Shown: positions 1 through 9,184, numbered from the stretch's first letter. The stretch: DNA of 64,000 nucleotides from Niastella vici (GCF_002077945.1 NZ_LVYD01000042.1:1-64000), one strand, 5' to 3'. The notes: generated by a model not told the origin, from the sequence alone. Numbers and translations are program-made.

Positions 1-58
1 TCTCTCTTTCCTCATCCCCTTCTCCTCTTCTTCGCTGCCTCATTTTCGATTGGGGCTG

Positions 59-91
59 CAAAGTTAGTGTTTCTCGTATATTGCTTCCAAA
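59..91 (-). promoter_or_regulatory. Bacteroidota-type promoter, most downstream of three leftward tandem promoters
   Basis: On the minus strand a TTTG (88-91) is followed after 21 nt by TAACTTTG (59-66), matching the phylum consensus TTG-N19-21-TAnnTTTG. It points off the left edge. The target gene is outside the window; a stable-RNA operon is inferred from the tandem layout. Confidence 0.7.
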
Positions 92-173
92 TTTTTTTCT
101 TCGTTTTTCACAATTTCCTGCTCGCTGTTTTCGTTGCAATATTCTGTGTAAGAGCTTCGTTCAAACCGGGCTG

Positions 174-206
174 CAAAGATAAGCGCTTTTCATTTTCACT
201 TCCAAA
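174..206 (-). promoter_or_regulatory. Bacteroidota-type promoter, middle of three leftward tandem promoters
   Basis: On the minus strand TTTG (203-206), a 21-nt spacer and TATCTTTG (174-181) form a near-perfect consensus. It lies 115 bp upstream of the promoter at 59-91 and shares the TTTGGAAG context at its -33 element. Confidence 0.75.
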
Positions 207-326
207 CTTTTTTTCACTTTTCTCTTCTTCGTTTTTTGCTGTTTTCAGTGCTTATATTATACCGCCGGGAGTAAACTTTTTATGTAAAGAACTTCGTGTG
301 AGTATGCTTTTTTGTAAAGCGGGCCG

Positions 327-357
327 CAAAGATAACCAGCTTTCATCTTCTACCAAA
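327..357 (-). promoter_or_regulatory. Bacteroidota-type promoter, most upstream of three leftward tandem promoters
   Basis: On the minus strand TTTG (354-357), a 19-nt spacer and TATCTTTG (327-334). It lies 153 bp upstream of the middle promoter. The rest of 1-530 is T-rich on the plus strand and holds no credible gene. Confidence 0.7.
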
Positions 358-530
358 TATTTTTCGAAGTTATTTTTATCATTCTGCTAAAACAACCGCC
401 CCACAAGGGTTTCAGGGCAATAATTTTTTCACATTGTTATTTTTCACGAACAAACGTTCAGCAAAAATGTATTTCACTACTTATCACTAACGTCCCACTA
501 TTATGTTTAACCGATTTTAACATTTCGTTG

Positions 531-1274
531 TTACATGAAGTAGTGTTCGGGATACTCCACTTTTTGTAAGAACAGGCCATGCCCCGGCACCGAAAAATCG
601 GCCTTTGTACAGTCCCGGGCTTCGATGATCTCCCTGAACTGTTGTAACGTTATTTTACCCCTTCCAACCTGCAACATAGTGCCCACCAAACCGCGCACCA
701 TACCCCTTAAAAACCGGTTGGCTTTAACCCTGTAAACCGCCCCCTTCTCCCCCCGCTTCCACTCACTGTAAATGATGCGGCAGTTAAAGGTTTTTACCTG
801 CGAATTGCGTTTTGAGAACGAGGTAAAGTCGGTATATTCTTTTAAGACCCCGGCGGCCGTCTGCAACCCCTCCCAATCGATGGTATAGGGATAAAACCAG
901 GCCCTATCGACCAGGAACGGATCTTTAACCTGATAGATAAAGTATTCATATTCACGGGCTATGGCATCAAAACGGCAATGCGCTTCGGCCGGCACCGGTA
1001 TAAATTGCTTAATAGCGATATCATGCGGTAAAATAGCATTGAGGTTATAGATCGCCCTGGGGTTCATAGGCTGGGGCAGGTCGAAATGGTAAAAATTCTG
1101 CGTGGCATGCACCCCCGTATCGGTACGGGAAGAGCCTGTAAGCACCAGTTTTTGCCTGAAATACACTTCCAGCGCTTTCTCCAGTTCGCTCTGCACCGTA
1201 ATGGTATTGAGCTGCACCTGCGAGCCGGCATAGCGCCCGCCATGATAGGCCACCTCCAAAAAATATCGGTTCAT
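531..1274 (-). CDS. truA: tRNA pseudouridine(38-40) synthase TruA
   Basis: Isomerises uridines 38-40 of the tRNA anticodon arm to pseudouridine in the cytoplasm. The 247-residue protein begins MNRYFLEVAYHG and carries the family motif SSRTDTGVHA, whose Asp (residue 52) is the catalytic nucleophile position, and it has the usual TruA length. The open frame extends upstream to 1349, but those 25 residues have no family counterpart, so the ATG at 1272-1274 is chosen. It stands alone on the minus strand, between the tandem promoter region and the repeat region. The assignment is secure from the motif and the full-length fit. Confidence 0.95.
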   Translation of the reverse strand: MNRYFLEVAYHGGRYAGSQVQLNTITVQSELEKALEVYFRQKLVLTGSSRTDTGVHATQNFYHFDLPQPMNPRAIYNLNAILPHDIAIKQFIPVPAEAHCRFDAIAREYEYFIYQVKDPFLVDRAWFYPYTIDWEGLQTAAGVLKEYTDFTSFSKRNSQVKTFNCRIIYSEWKRGEKGAVYRVKANRFLRGMVRGLVGTMLQVGRGKITLQQFREIIEARDCTKADFSVPGHGLFLQKVEYPEHYFM

Positions 1275-1576
1275 CGGGCAAATATCGGGGGAGGAAAAGG
1301 AAGAATGAAAAATGAAGCACAGAGAAATAAGCAGGTCAGCGTGGTGCAAATAGGGAGTTTTAAACGTAAAATATTGAATGTCAAATTAAAAGATTATCTT
1401 AGTTCCTGATAAGCCACTTCCATATAACTATCTGTTTATCCTTTCTTCCTGCCTGGGCTATCAGGTTCGGACCATCTTCGTTCCGGCATCGTTCCATCTT
1501 TACCTATTTGTCGCATTTATAACATCCATTTTCCAAAAGTATTCCGTTAATGTTCCGTTCCTTTAAAGGATCGGCA

Positions 1577-1620
1577 CATATACGAGACATATACGAGATA
1601 TGTACGAGATATATACGGAA
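1577..1620. repeat. Tandem repeat, four units of 11 bp (CATATACGAGA type)
   Basis: Units are CATATACGAGA (1577-1587), the same again (1588-1598), TATGTACGAGA (1599-1609) and TATATACGGAA (1610-1620). The first two are identical and the later ones diverge. The period is close to one DNA helical turn. Confidence 0.85.
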
Positions 1621-1644
1621 TATTAGTGAATCCAAAGCGAAGCT

Positions 1645-1711
1645 GGTGCGTACCAGGTACCACCCCGGTACGACTCAGGTATCACCCTGGTACAACTCAG
1701 GTACGAAGCCG
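1645..1711. repeat. Degenerate tandem repeat, about six units of 11 bp (GGTACNACTCA type)
   Basis: Units are GGTGCGTACCA, GGTACCACCCC, GGTACGACTCA, GGTATCACCCT, GGTACAACTCA and GGTACGAAGCC, starting at 1645 and stepping by exactly 11. A 22-bp higher-order pattern is visible, since alternate units match best. The sequence is unrelated to the 1577-1620 array but has the same period. Confidence 0.85.
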
Positions 1712-1759
1712 GGTAGGTATGGGTATGCCCTGAAGCCAGGAAAATAAGTGAAATTTAAC

Positions 1760-3694
1760 CTACTGCAACCTTACCAGTTTTTTAAATTTGGTTACATAAA
1801 CCTCATCGGTTAACAGTTCATACAATTGCTTGAAATTGGCCGTATCGGCGGCGAAGGGATATGCCAGTTCGAGGAATTTATATTTGGCCTCGTCATTGGC
1901 GAACAATTCTGACAAAGCCTTTATTTGTTTGGCGTACAAACACATGGTTTTGAAATACTTATTGGCAACCGCCAGCTTCTTTTGCAGGTCGTTTTCGATC
2001 AGGATCTTCACCCGCATTTTATCTACATCATTATCAGTAGCCAGTTTAACGCAATCACTATTGACCATTACCAGCTTGTTGCCTGTTTCAGCTTTCTTTT
2101 CGGGTTCAGCCGGTTGGGCAGCGGTTTCAGTAACCGGTTTCATCACGGCCTTTTTTACCGTATCGGCGGCTGGCTTCAATTGGGGTTCGGTTCTAACCCC
2201 GTCTTCTTTATCATTTTTGGCCGGCGCGGGCTCGCTTTCCTTCTTTGTTTCAACCTCCACCTTTGCCGGTTCTGTTTTTACAACCGGTTTATCTTCCGTT
2301 ACCGGCTTCGCTGGTTCCTGTTTAATCTCTTTTTTGGCTTCTTTTTCAGTAGCAGCCGTATTTACCTCCTGTTTGGCCGGGGCAGTCATTTGTATAACTG
2401 TGGTATCGGGCGCTGGCGTGGGTTTAACAGGCTCGGCCTTAGGTTCCTGTTTTGTGCGGAACAATGGCGTTTCTTCCGCAGCGGTGGTACTTTTTTTCAT
2501 TTGCCGCGATTCCAGAATAATGGTGACCGTATCGCCGGTTGTTGATTTTTTCTCAGGCTCCTGGCGCCAGGTCTCTTTCTTTATTTGCTCAGCTACCAGT
2601 TCTTTTGTTGCCGGGGTTTCTTTGGCTGTAGGGATCTCTTCTTTTTTCACTTCTTTCTTCACCGTCTCCGCAGTCTCCTGTTTGGCAGGCTGGGTGGCCG
2701 GCTCTTCTTTGGGCTCATTTTTTACGACATTGGCAGCCGGGGTATTGTTCACAGGTTGCGCAATATTGGGTTGAACCGGCGCCTGGGTTTGAGCCGCCTT
2801 ATCATCGGCAGCCTTTTTTTCTTCATTTATATAAACAGTGACCACTTTGACGGGGGTTTCACTGCTATCTATAAAAACCATTTTGGTTTCGCCGTCTTTT
2901 GTTTGCTGCTGTATTTTGACCACTCCGGCTAATACCGGCTTCTCAGTAAGGCTTTTTTCTTTGGGATCGTATTTTGTTACCAGGCTATCGGTGTTTTTAG
3001 CAACCCCAGCCATCGCATCGGCAGTAGTGGCAGGCTCCTTCTTTATTCGGTTGGTAGTATCGGGATTGGAGCCCTGGGCTACTGTTTCTGTCGTTGTCTT
3101 ACTAACAACCGTATCGGTTAGCTGCACCTTTTTTTCTTCGGTCTTCACTTCCGGTTGTTTTTCTTCCGGTTTGGCATCGGTAGTAGCCACGGCAGGCACG
3201 GCCACGCTTTCTTTTTTAACTATTGAAGTATAAAGAACGGCAGAGTCATTGACCACAGCGGCCATCAGGTCGGCGAAGGCATCGTCTTTTTTGCGTTCGC
3301 CATACAGGAAGGTACTATTGCCCGCTTCTTTCAAAGGCTTAATGGTTTCATCGGTTTGCCAGTCGTACAGGGCCCAGCCGCGGGAACCGTTCTTCACCAG
3401 CTGATAGCCATGGTCTTTATTCCGGAGCGGAATGGAAAAGCGCTGGGGCTGGGTGGTATGTTGGGGGAAACCGATCTCAAAATCACAGGTTTTGTCGGCC
3501 AGGCCGGCAATCACCAGATGCCCGATTGTAGAGGAACTATATACCTTATCGCCCATCTGCACGTAGAAAGGCTGGTTCTCTGATTGCAAATAAACAAATA
3601 AAGACTGCTGCTGCGCCAGAGCTGTTGTACCTGAAACTATACAAAACCCTGTTACAAAAGCAAGCTTTTTTATAACGCGGTAAGGAATGTTCAT
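1760..3694 (-). CDS. Secreted protein with C-terminal DUF4476 domain and long charged linker
   Basis: The 644-residue protein starts with a signal peptide (MNIPYRVIKKLAFVTGFC..., cleavage near ALAQQ). An N-terminal domain of about 110 residues is followed by about 400 residues of low complexity rich in Lys, Glu, Pro, Thr and Ala. A helical domain at about 545-640 matches DUF4476, a family of unknown function common in Bacteroidota. The linker suggests a spacer across the periplasm or at the cell surface. The frame is open up to 3733, but the ATG at 3692-3694 puts the signal peptide at the N-terminus. The function is unknown. Long open frames on the opposite strand come from the repetitive codons of the linker and are not genes. 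Confidence 0.85.
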   Translation of the reverse strand: MNIPYRVIKKLAFVTGFCIVSGTTALAQQQSLFVYLQSENQPFYVQMGDKVYSSSTIGHLVIAGLADKTCDFEIGFPQHTTQPQRFSIPLRNKDHGYQLVKNGSRGWALYDWQTDETIKPLKEAGNSTFLYGERKKDDAFADLMAAVVNDSAVLYTSIVKKESVAVPAVATTDAKPEEKQPEVKTEEKKVQLTDTVVSKTTTETVAQGSNPDTTNRIKKEPATTADAMAGVAKNTDSLVTKYDPKEKSLTEKPVLAGVVKIQQQTKDGETKMVFIDSSETPVKVVTVYINEEKKAADDKAAQTQAPVQPNIAQPVNNTPAANVVKNEPKEEPATQPAKQETAETVKKEVKKEEIPTAKETPATKELVAEQIKKETWRQEPEKKSTTGDTVTIILESRQMKKSTTAAEETPLFRTKQEPKAEPVKPTPAPDTTVIQMTAPAKQEVNTAATEKEAKKEIKQEPAKPVTEDKPVVKTEPAKVEVETKKESEPAPAKNDKEDGVRTEPQLKPAADTVKKAVMKPVTETAAQPAEPEKKAETGNKLVMVNSDCVKLATDNDVDKMRVKILIENDLQKKLAVANKYFKTMCLYAKQIKALSELFANDEAKYKFLELAYPFAADTANFKQLYELLTDEVYVTKFKKLVRLQ

Positions 3695-3803
3695 AAAAGC
3701 AAATCTACTTATTTGACTTTTTATCGCAGCCACTTATACTATTTTTTACATTTATTAAGCACACCCACGCCTATCTTTACCACTTAAATTCTAAATTCTC
3801 AAT

Positions 3804-6308
3804 ATGAAGAAGCTTTCATTAATACTGGCCCTGGGAATACTGCCCGCCGCCCTGTTGGCCCAACAGGAGGAGGCGACCCCGGACACTTCATGGAAAAAAT
3901 TGTACCGGGAAAGTGCCCCGCGGATAAATGACCTGGTACATACCAAACTCGACGTAAAATTCGATTACAGCAAATCGCATATGAACGGCAAGGCCTGGAT
4001 AACCCTGGCCCCCCACTTTTACCCCACCGATTCGCTGACGCTCGATGCCAAAGGCATGGACATTCACAAAGTGGCCATCGTAAAGGGAGCTTCTTCTACC
4101 CCACTTAAATACAATTACGACGGCTGGCAATTGCATATCGACCTTGATAAAACGTATAAAGGCGGCGAACAGTATACAGTGTTAATTGAATATACTGCCA
4201 AACCCGATGAAGTAAAGGTACAGGGCAGCGCGGCCATCACCGATGCCAAAGGCCTGTATTTCATAAATCCCAAAGGAGAAGAAAAGGACAAACCCACCCA
4301 AATATGGACCCAGGGCGAAACCGAAGCTACCTCTGTATGGTGCCCAACCATTGATAAGCCCGATCAAAAGACCACCGACGAGATCATTATGACCGTTCCG
4401 GCCAAATATGTTACCCTCTCGAATGGTAAACTGGTATCGCAAAAGACCAATGCCGACGGTACCCGCACCGACGACTGGAAAATGGACCAGCCACACGCTC
4501 CTTACCTGTTCTTTATGGGTGTAGGTGATTACAGCGTCATAAAAGATACCTACAAAGGCAAGGAAGTAAATTATTATGTGGAAAAAGAATACGCGGCTGT
4601 AGCCAAAAAGATCTTCGGCCACACGCCCGAAATGATAGGTTTTTATTCGAGAATCCTGGGTGTTGAATATCCCTGGGTAAAGTATTCACAGATCGTTGGC
4701 CGCGATTATGTGAGCGGCGCCATGGAGAACACCACCGCCACCCTGCACCAGGAAAGCGCCCAGCAGGATGCACGCGAACTGGTTGACGGCAACGGCTGGG
4801 AAAGCACCATCGCCCACGAATTGTTTCACCAATGGTTTGGCGACCTGGTTACCTGCGAAAGCTGGAGCAACCTCACCCTGAATGAATCCTTTGCCAACTA
4901 CAGCGAAACCCTGTGGGATGAATATAAATATGGTAAAGACGCCGGCGATGCCCAGAATTTCGGCGACATGCAGGGCTATATTCAAAGCCAGAGCGAGAAA
5001 AAAGACCTGGTGCGTTTTTATTATAATGACAAAGAAGCCATGTTCGACGCTGTCAGCTATAACAAAGGCGGCCGCATTTTACATATGCTGCGCAGCTATG
5101 TAGGTGACAGCGCTTTCTTCAAGGCATTGAACCTGTACCTCACTACCAATAAATACAAATCGGCCGAAGCGCACAATTTGCGCCTGGCTTTTGAAGAAGT
5201 GACCGGTAAAGACATGAACTGGTTCTGGAACCAATGGTATTTTGGCGCAGGCCACCCCAAATTGTCGATCGATTATGCTTACGACGATAACGCCAAAAAA
5301 GTTCAGGTAACCGTAAAGCAAACACAAACCGGTGATAAAGCATTCGTTTTACCGATTGCCATTGATATATATAATGGAGCAGAAAAAGTGCGTCATGATG
5401 TATGGATCAAAGACAGGGAAGAAACCTTTTCTTTCCCTTACACCAGCCGGCCCGACCTGGTAAATGTAGACGGCAAGAAGACCCTGCTGGCCGAGAAAAA
5501 AGACAACAAGACCCTGGAAAATTTCATTCATCAGTATAAATATGCCGGCCAGTACCTCGACCGCCGCGAAGCGATTGATTTTGCCAGCAGGAACCAGAAC
5601 GATCCCAAGGCACAGGAGCTCATGTTCCTGGCATTGAAAGATAAATACTTTGGGTTGCGTGGTTATGCGATCGGCAAACTGGACCTGAAAAATGAAACCG
5701 TGAAGAAACAGGCCGAACCCATTTTGGCCGAAATTGCCCAGCGCGATCCCAAAGCAACCGTACGCGCCACTGCCCTCGGTGCGCTTTCACAATACAACGA
5801 GGACAAATACAAATCGCTTTTCACCAAGAGCGTGAACGATTCTTCCTATACAGTAGCCGGCACTGCATTGAACGCATTGTTTGTGCAGGATAGCGCCGCT
5901 GCAGTAGCAGAATCAAAACGCCTGGCGAAATATCCGGCTAAAGGCAAACTGATCGAAAGCCTGACCACCATACTGGTAAAATCGGGTGATGAAAACAGTT
6001 TTGATATTATTGCCAAAGCATTTGGCGACATGCCTATTTCACAGCAGAAGTTCAACCTGCTGCAACCCTTCTGCCAATTCCTGGCTGTTGTAAAAGACAC
6101 GAAGAAATTAAAAGCCGGAGTTGATATGGTAGTTGAATTCAGGGATGCCCTGGCAGCTTATGGTTTAACGCCATATGTAAATGGCCTGCTTAAAGGAGTT
6201 ATTGATAGAAAGAACGCCGCCAGTGCAACTGCTGACAAAACCAGCATGAAAGAACAAATTGATTATATCAATTCGAAGATGGAGAGCGGGGAGAAGAAAA
6301 GTTTTTAA
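3804..6308 (+). CDS. Secreted M1-family zinc aminopeptidase
   Basis: A metallopeptidase that removes N-terminal residues from peptides, probably in the periplasm. The 834-residue protein has a signal peptide ending near LLAQ (residue 20), the substrate-binding motif GAMEN (about 306-310), the zinc motif HELFH (338-342) and the third zinc ligand Glu361 in LNESFANY. The region after about residue 560 is helical, with HEAT-like repeats, in place of the large C-terminal domain of mammalian enzymes. TATCTTTA at 3772-3779 resembles a -7 box. A strong terminator follows at 6359-6387, so the gene appears to be transcribed alone. The family is certain and the substrate unknown. Confidence 0.95.
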   Translation: MKKLSLILALGILPAALLAQQEEATPDTSWKKLYRESAPRINDLVHTKLDVKFDYSKSHMNGKAWITLAPHFYPTDSLTLDAKGMDIHKVAIVKGASSTPLKYNYDGWQLHIDLDKTYKGGEQYTVLIEYTAKPDEVKVQGSAAITDAKGLYFINPKGEEKDKPTQIWTQGETEATSVWCPTIDKPDQKTTDEIIMTVPAKYVTLSNGKLVSQKTNADGTRTDDWKMDQPHAPYLFFMGVGDYSVIKDTYKGKEVNYYVEKEYAAVAKKIFGHTPEMIGFYSRILGVEYPWVKYSQIVGRDYVSGAMENTTATLHQESAQQDARELVDGNGWESTIAHELFHQWFGDLVTCESWSNLTLNESFANYSETLWDEYKYGKDAGDAQNFGDMQGYIQSQSEKKDLVRFYYNDKEAMFDAVSYNKGGRILHMLRSYVGDSAFFKALNLYLTTNKYKSAEAHNLRLAFEEVTGKDMNWFWNQWYFGAGHPKLSIDYAYDDNAKKVQVTVKQTQTGDKAFVLPIAIDIYNGAEKVRHDVWIKDREETFSFPYTSRPDLVNVDGKKTLLAEKKDNKTLENFIHQYKYAGQYLDRREAIDFASRNQNDPKAQELMFLALKDKYFGLRGYAIGKLDLKNETVKKQAEPILAEIAQRDPKATVRATALGALSQYNEDKYKSLFTKSVNDSSYTVAGTALNALFVQDSAAAVAESKRLAKYPAKGKLIESLTTILVKSGDENSFDIIAKAFGDMPISQQKFNLLQPFCQFLAVVKDTKKLKAGVDMVVEFRDALAAYGLTPYVNGLLKGVIDRKNAASATADKTSMKEQIDYINSKMESGEKKSF

Positions 6309-6358
6309 CCCCCGGCCCCTAAAGGGGAGAACTTCGTAGAAAGAAATTTTCTATAACA

Positions 6359-6387
6359 GGCTGTCCTGGTACCAGGGCAGCCTTTTT
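6359..6387 (+). terminator. Rho-independent terminator of the M1 aminopeptidase gene
   Basis: GGCTGTCCTGG pairs with CCAGGGCAGCC across a TA centre (6359-6382), with one mismatch, and is followed by TTTTT on the plus strand. Confidence 0.85.
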
Positions 6388-6448
6388 AGTTTTTAAGTTT
6401 ATAAGTTTTCAGTTCAGGGATCAACTAACGAACTCAAAAACTGACAAA

Positions 6449-7423
6449 CTACCAGGAACCACTGGCGCCGCCGCCATCGCTACTGCCGCCACTGAAGCTG
6501 TCTGAAGATGAGGAAGGTGATGGGGGAGGGTCAAAAGAGGGTGATGAAAAGGACGCTACCGAATTATCGTTCGACGACCAGTTTGAATCGCTGCTATCGG
6601 GATAGGAAGAAACAGTGTTATCATTTGACGACCAACCGGAATTACCGCGTGATGAAAAGAAGCGTCCATTATTATATGAATTATTGAAAAACCCGCGGCG
6701 GTTACTTTGAAAACCAGCACCAGTAAACCAACCACCAAAACGCCGGGCTTGTTTTGCAGCCCATATAAATATTAAAGCAATAATTCCAACCCCAACTGCT
6801 GCCACCGCAGCAATTGCTCCGCCCATTGATGCATCTTCCGTTTCGGAGGAAGCAGGCTCCTCCTGTAACGAATAGGTTCCTGTGGCAGGTAGCTCAGCAG
6901 CAGCCGGCGGTTCATCCAGATTCTGTTCAATAGCTTTTACTGCCTCCATTATTCCCTGGTAAAAATTACCCTTTTTAAAGTTCGGGACCAGCTTGTCTTC
7001 TATGATCTGCTTGCAAACAGGATTGGTCAACACCTGTTCCAACCCCCTTCCTACCTCTATACGTACCCCCCGCTCTTTGCGACTCACCAGCAACAAGACG
7101 CCATTATTTTTTATGCTGTCGCCAATGCCCCATTTATTAAAATATAAATTGGCAGTTTTTTCAATTGTGTATTGCTTTTTGGTTTTGGGATCGGTAAGTG
7201 AATCGACCGAAATAAAAACAATGGCATTGCCGGTCCTGTTATTATATTCGTTCAGTTCCAGCTCCAGGGATGTCTTTTCTTCCAGGGAAAGAAAGCGCCC
7301 AAAATCATTGACCGCATGGTGCGGAACTGGCAATGGCCTTATAAAAGGTGTTGCGGTCTTCTTCTTTTGAGCAAATGAAAAAGTAGTGCAAAGAAGTACT
7401 GAAAGGAATAAGATGTAGCGCAT
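6449..7423 (-). CDS. TPM-domain membrane protein (YgcG-like), fourth of the lemA cluster
   Basis: The 324-residue protein has a signal peptide (MRYILFLSVLLCTTFSFAQ), a TPM domain at about 35-165 (opening VNDFGRFLSLEEK) and a transmembrane helix near 200-222. The Ser/Gly-rich tail ends SSDGGGASGSW, as in many YgcG proteins. TPM domains face the periplasm; a plant relative (TLP18.3) has phosphatase activity and works in photosystem II repair, but the role of bacterial forms is unclear. It lies 31 bp downstream of another TPM gene on the same strand. The tail has a run of serine/asparagine repeats (SSNDN) not seen in its neighbours. Confidence 0.85.
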   Translation of the reverse strand: MRYILFLSVLLCTTFSFAQKKKTATPFIRPLPVPHHAVNDFGRFLSLEEKTSLELELNEYNNRTGNAIVFISVDSLTDPKTKKQYTIEKTANLYFNKWGIGDSIKNNGVLLLVSRKERGVRIEVGRGLEQVLTNPVCKQIIEDKLVPNFKKGNFYQGIMEAVKAIEQNLDEPPAAAELPATGTYSLQEEPASSETEDASMGGAIAAVAAVGVGIIALIFIWAAKQARRFGGWFTGAGFQSNRRGFFNNSYNNGRFFSSRGNSGWSSNDNTVSSYPDSSDSNWSSNDNSVASFSSPSFDPPPSPSSSSDSFSGGSSDGGGASGSW

Positions 7424-7454
7424 AAAGGTTCAAGGTTTATTTTCTATTGCCAGC

Positions 7455-8261
7455 TCAGTCATTAACCGTGCGGCGGTGCGTGGTACCTTCCCGGGTTAAC
7501 CAGGCATCAGCATCTGAAGCAAACCCCTCATCTATGGCATTCGCCAGAACGCCCCTTCTGCGTTTTCTGTAAACGAAATAAAATATGATAGCCCCCAACC
7601 CAAGAAACCCAACTACGGTTTCCCCCGGGGTCATTTCCTTTTCTACAGGTTGGTTATACGAATAGGCAGACTGCGAATTAGCAGGCTGTGAATTAGCAGG
7701 CTGCGGCGCCTGGGCATTGTTCATAGCAGCGATCTCCGCCGCTTTTTTTGCCCGTACTGCATCACCGATGGTATTCTCGATCTCAATTACACCATGTATG
7801 AACATAGGATAGTACTGGTTCGCTTCAAACTCAGGCATCATTTTCTCTTTGAATATACGCTGGCAATCAGACACCGTAAGGTAGGCGCCCATACTATCAG
7901 CAGTTCTGATCCTCATTTCATTGGGATCAACCAGCAGCAATACCCGCACATCTTTCAGCGAATCGTTCGTACTCCATTTGTCTAAATATTGCCGGGCCGC
8001 TTCCTGACTGGTATAGGTTTCACCGGTCTTCGCATTCGTCAACGTAGGCAGGGTGATTATAACAATATCAAAACCTGTCATTTTTCGATAAACCTTTATA
8101 TGTCTTTCGAGCTGATCTTTTTCAGCCTTTGTAAGCCATTTGGCGAAATCATTCACCGCCCGGGCAGGCATGGGCCGGTCTTTGATAAAGCCAGCAGTCA
8201 TCCTTTGTGCAAAAGAATTGATGCTGCAAAGGAATACGGTCAGGATCAATAGGGTGCGCAT
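7455..8261 (-). CDS. TPM-domain membrane protein, third of the lemA cluster
   Basis: The 268-residue protein has a signal peptide (MRTLLILTVFLCSINSFAQ), then a TPM domain at about 25-150 beginning VNDFAKWLTKAEKD. A short Gln/Ala/Ser linker with the repeat PANSQ leads to a transmembrane segment near 215-235 and a basic cytoplasmic end. It lacks the glycine-rich tail of its neighbours. The frame is open to 8309, but the ATG at 8259-8261 gives a proper signal peptide. It is a divergent paralogue of the flanking TPM genes, and its function is unknown. Confidence 0.85.
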   Translation of the reverse strand: MRTLLILTVFLCSINSFAQRMTAGFIKDRPMPARAVNDFAKWLTKAEKDQLERHIKVYRKMTGFDIVIITLPTLTNAKTGETYTSQEAARQYLDKWSTNDSLKDVRVLLLVDPNEMRIRTADSMGAYLTVSDCQRIFKEKMMPEFEANQYYPMFIHGVIEIENTIGDAVRAKKAAEIAAMNNAQAPQPANSQPANSQSAYSYNQPVEKEMTPGETVVGFLGLGAIIFYFVYRKRRRGVLANAIDEGFASDADAWLTREGTTHRRTVND

Positions 8262-8339
8262 ACAATTTTCGATTGGGTTCAGGGTTCCAGGTTTATATAT
8301 CTTGAGCAATTAAGCTCTTTAGTTAGTTTGTTAGTTATT

Positions 8340-8381
8340 GAGTTGGTTAGTTTTTGGTAAACCTGATCAACTAACTAACTC
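8340..8381. repeat. Imperfect inverted repeat of TTAGTTAG-type sequence
   Basis: GAGTTGGTTAGTT (8340-8352) and AACTAACTAACTC (8369-8381) pair at 12 of 13 positions around a 16-nt loop. It lies in the gap between two TPM genes. Similar simple AACTAAC text recurs at about 6395-6450 after the M1 gene. Confidence 0.5.
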
Positions 8382-8398
8382 ATAAACTCAAAAACTTT

Positions 8399-9184
8399 CT
8401 ACCAGCTTCCACTGGCGCCGCCGCCACCGCTGCTGCCACCACCAAAGCCGCCAAAACCGCCACCACCACCGCCACTCCAGCCGCCGCCGCCCCAACCACC
8501 GCCGCCACTGCGGCCCATCATATTGCCCAGTATAAAGGGCCCTAACCAGCCTGAACCACGACGGCTCATAAAGCCACCGCCACCACCACGGTTGCGGCCG
8601 CCAAATATGATGATCATGACGATCACAAAAATGATAAAGCCGAACGGGATGGCGCTGCCGCTGCCTTTCCTTTTGCGATAATCGGCCGGGGCCTTGTATT
8701 CACCGGCAGCTGCTTTTATAATAGAAGCGGCTGCTTTTGACAACCCTTCATAATAATCGCCCGATCTGAAGTTGGGCGCAATATCATTCTGAATAATGTG
8801 ATTGGCTGTAATATCGGGGATCGCCCCTTCTAACCCATACCCTACTTCAATACGGATCTTATGGTCCTCGATGGCGGCCAGTATAAGCACCCCGTTGTTG
8901 GTTTTCTTATTACCAATGCCCCACGAACGGAATAATTTCACCGCATACTCTTCGATGGGATAATCGTCGAGCGTTTTGAGGAGCACAATGGCAACCTGGT
9001 TGCTGGTACTGTCATCGTAGGCAACCAGTTCCTGTTCTAACCGCTGTTCTTCTTCGGGCGATAATACGCCGGCAAAGTCATTGACCAGTTTCGGAGGATT
9101 GGGCCGTTGGGGAATATTTTGTGCCGACGCTAAAAACGACACAAATAGGAATATGGGAACGAGAAGGGCTTTTAATTTACTCAT
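8399..9184 (-). CDS. YgcG-like TPM-domain membrane protein with glycine-rich tail
   Basis: The 261-residue protein has a signal peptide (cleavage after ASA, about residue 21) and a TPM domain at about 30-150 (VNDFAGVLSPEEEQRLE). A transmembrane helix at about 178-196 is followed by a tail dominated by Gly, Trp and Ser ending SGGGGASGSW. This is the canonical YgcG layout, which in many bacteria sits beside lemA, as it does here. The role is envelope-associated but undefined. The gap to the upstream TPM gene holds two strong hairpins (9224-9268), which may separate or modulate the transcripts. Confidence 0.9.
   Translation of the reverse strand: MSKLKALLVPIFLFVSFLASAQNIPQRPNPPKLVNDFAGVLSPEEEQRLEQELVAYDDSTSNQVAIVLLKTLDDYPIEEYAVKLFRSWGIGNKKTNNGVLILAAIEDHKIRIEVGYGLEGAIPDITANHIIQNDIAPNFRSGDYYEGLSKAAASIIKAAAGEYKAPADYRKRKGSGSAIPFGFIIFVIVMIIIFGGRNRGGGGGFMSRRGSGWLGPFILGNMMGRSGGGGWGGGGWSGGGGGGFGGFGGGSSGGGGASGSW

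Larger units (their letters stand above)
1275..1759. other. 485-bp gene-free stretch with 11-bp-periodic repeats
   Basis: It lies between the start of truA and the stop of the DUF4476 gene. I see no convincing gene. A 65-codon frame at 1550-1747 on the plus strand is probably only a by-product of the two repeat arrays listed separately, because 33 bases (three 11-bp units) keep a frame open. Confidence 0.6.

Noticed and set aside
67-390. 107-codon plus-strand frame at the left edge
   Set aside because: It consists mostly of Phe and Ser from T-rich sequence and runs across three good minus-strand promoters. No protein character.
1577-1711. Possible CRISPR array
   Set aside because: The repeats are 11 bp, contiguous and without spacers, and no cas genes are present.
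1550-1747. 65-codon frame over the 11-bp repeats
   Set aside because: The open frame follows from the repeats; there is no recognisable domain, and the start and end lie in repeat sequence.
1830-2774. Long plus-strand frame of 314 codons opposite the DUF4476 gene
   Set aside because: It is the antisense shadow of a Lys/Glu/Pro/Thr-rich linker; its Ser/Phe/Leu-rich product has no domain features.
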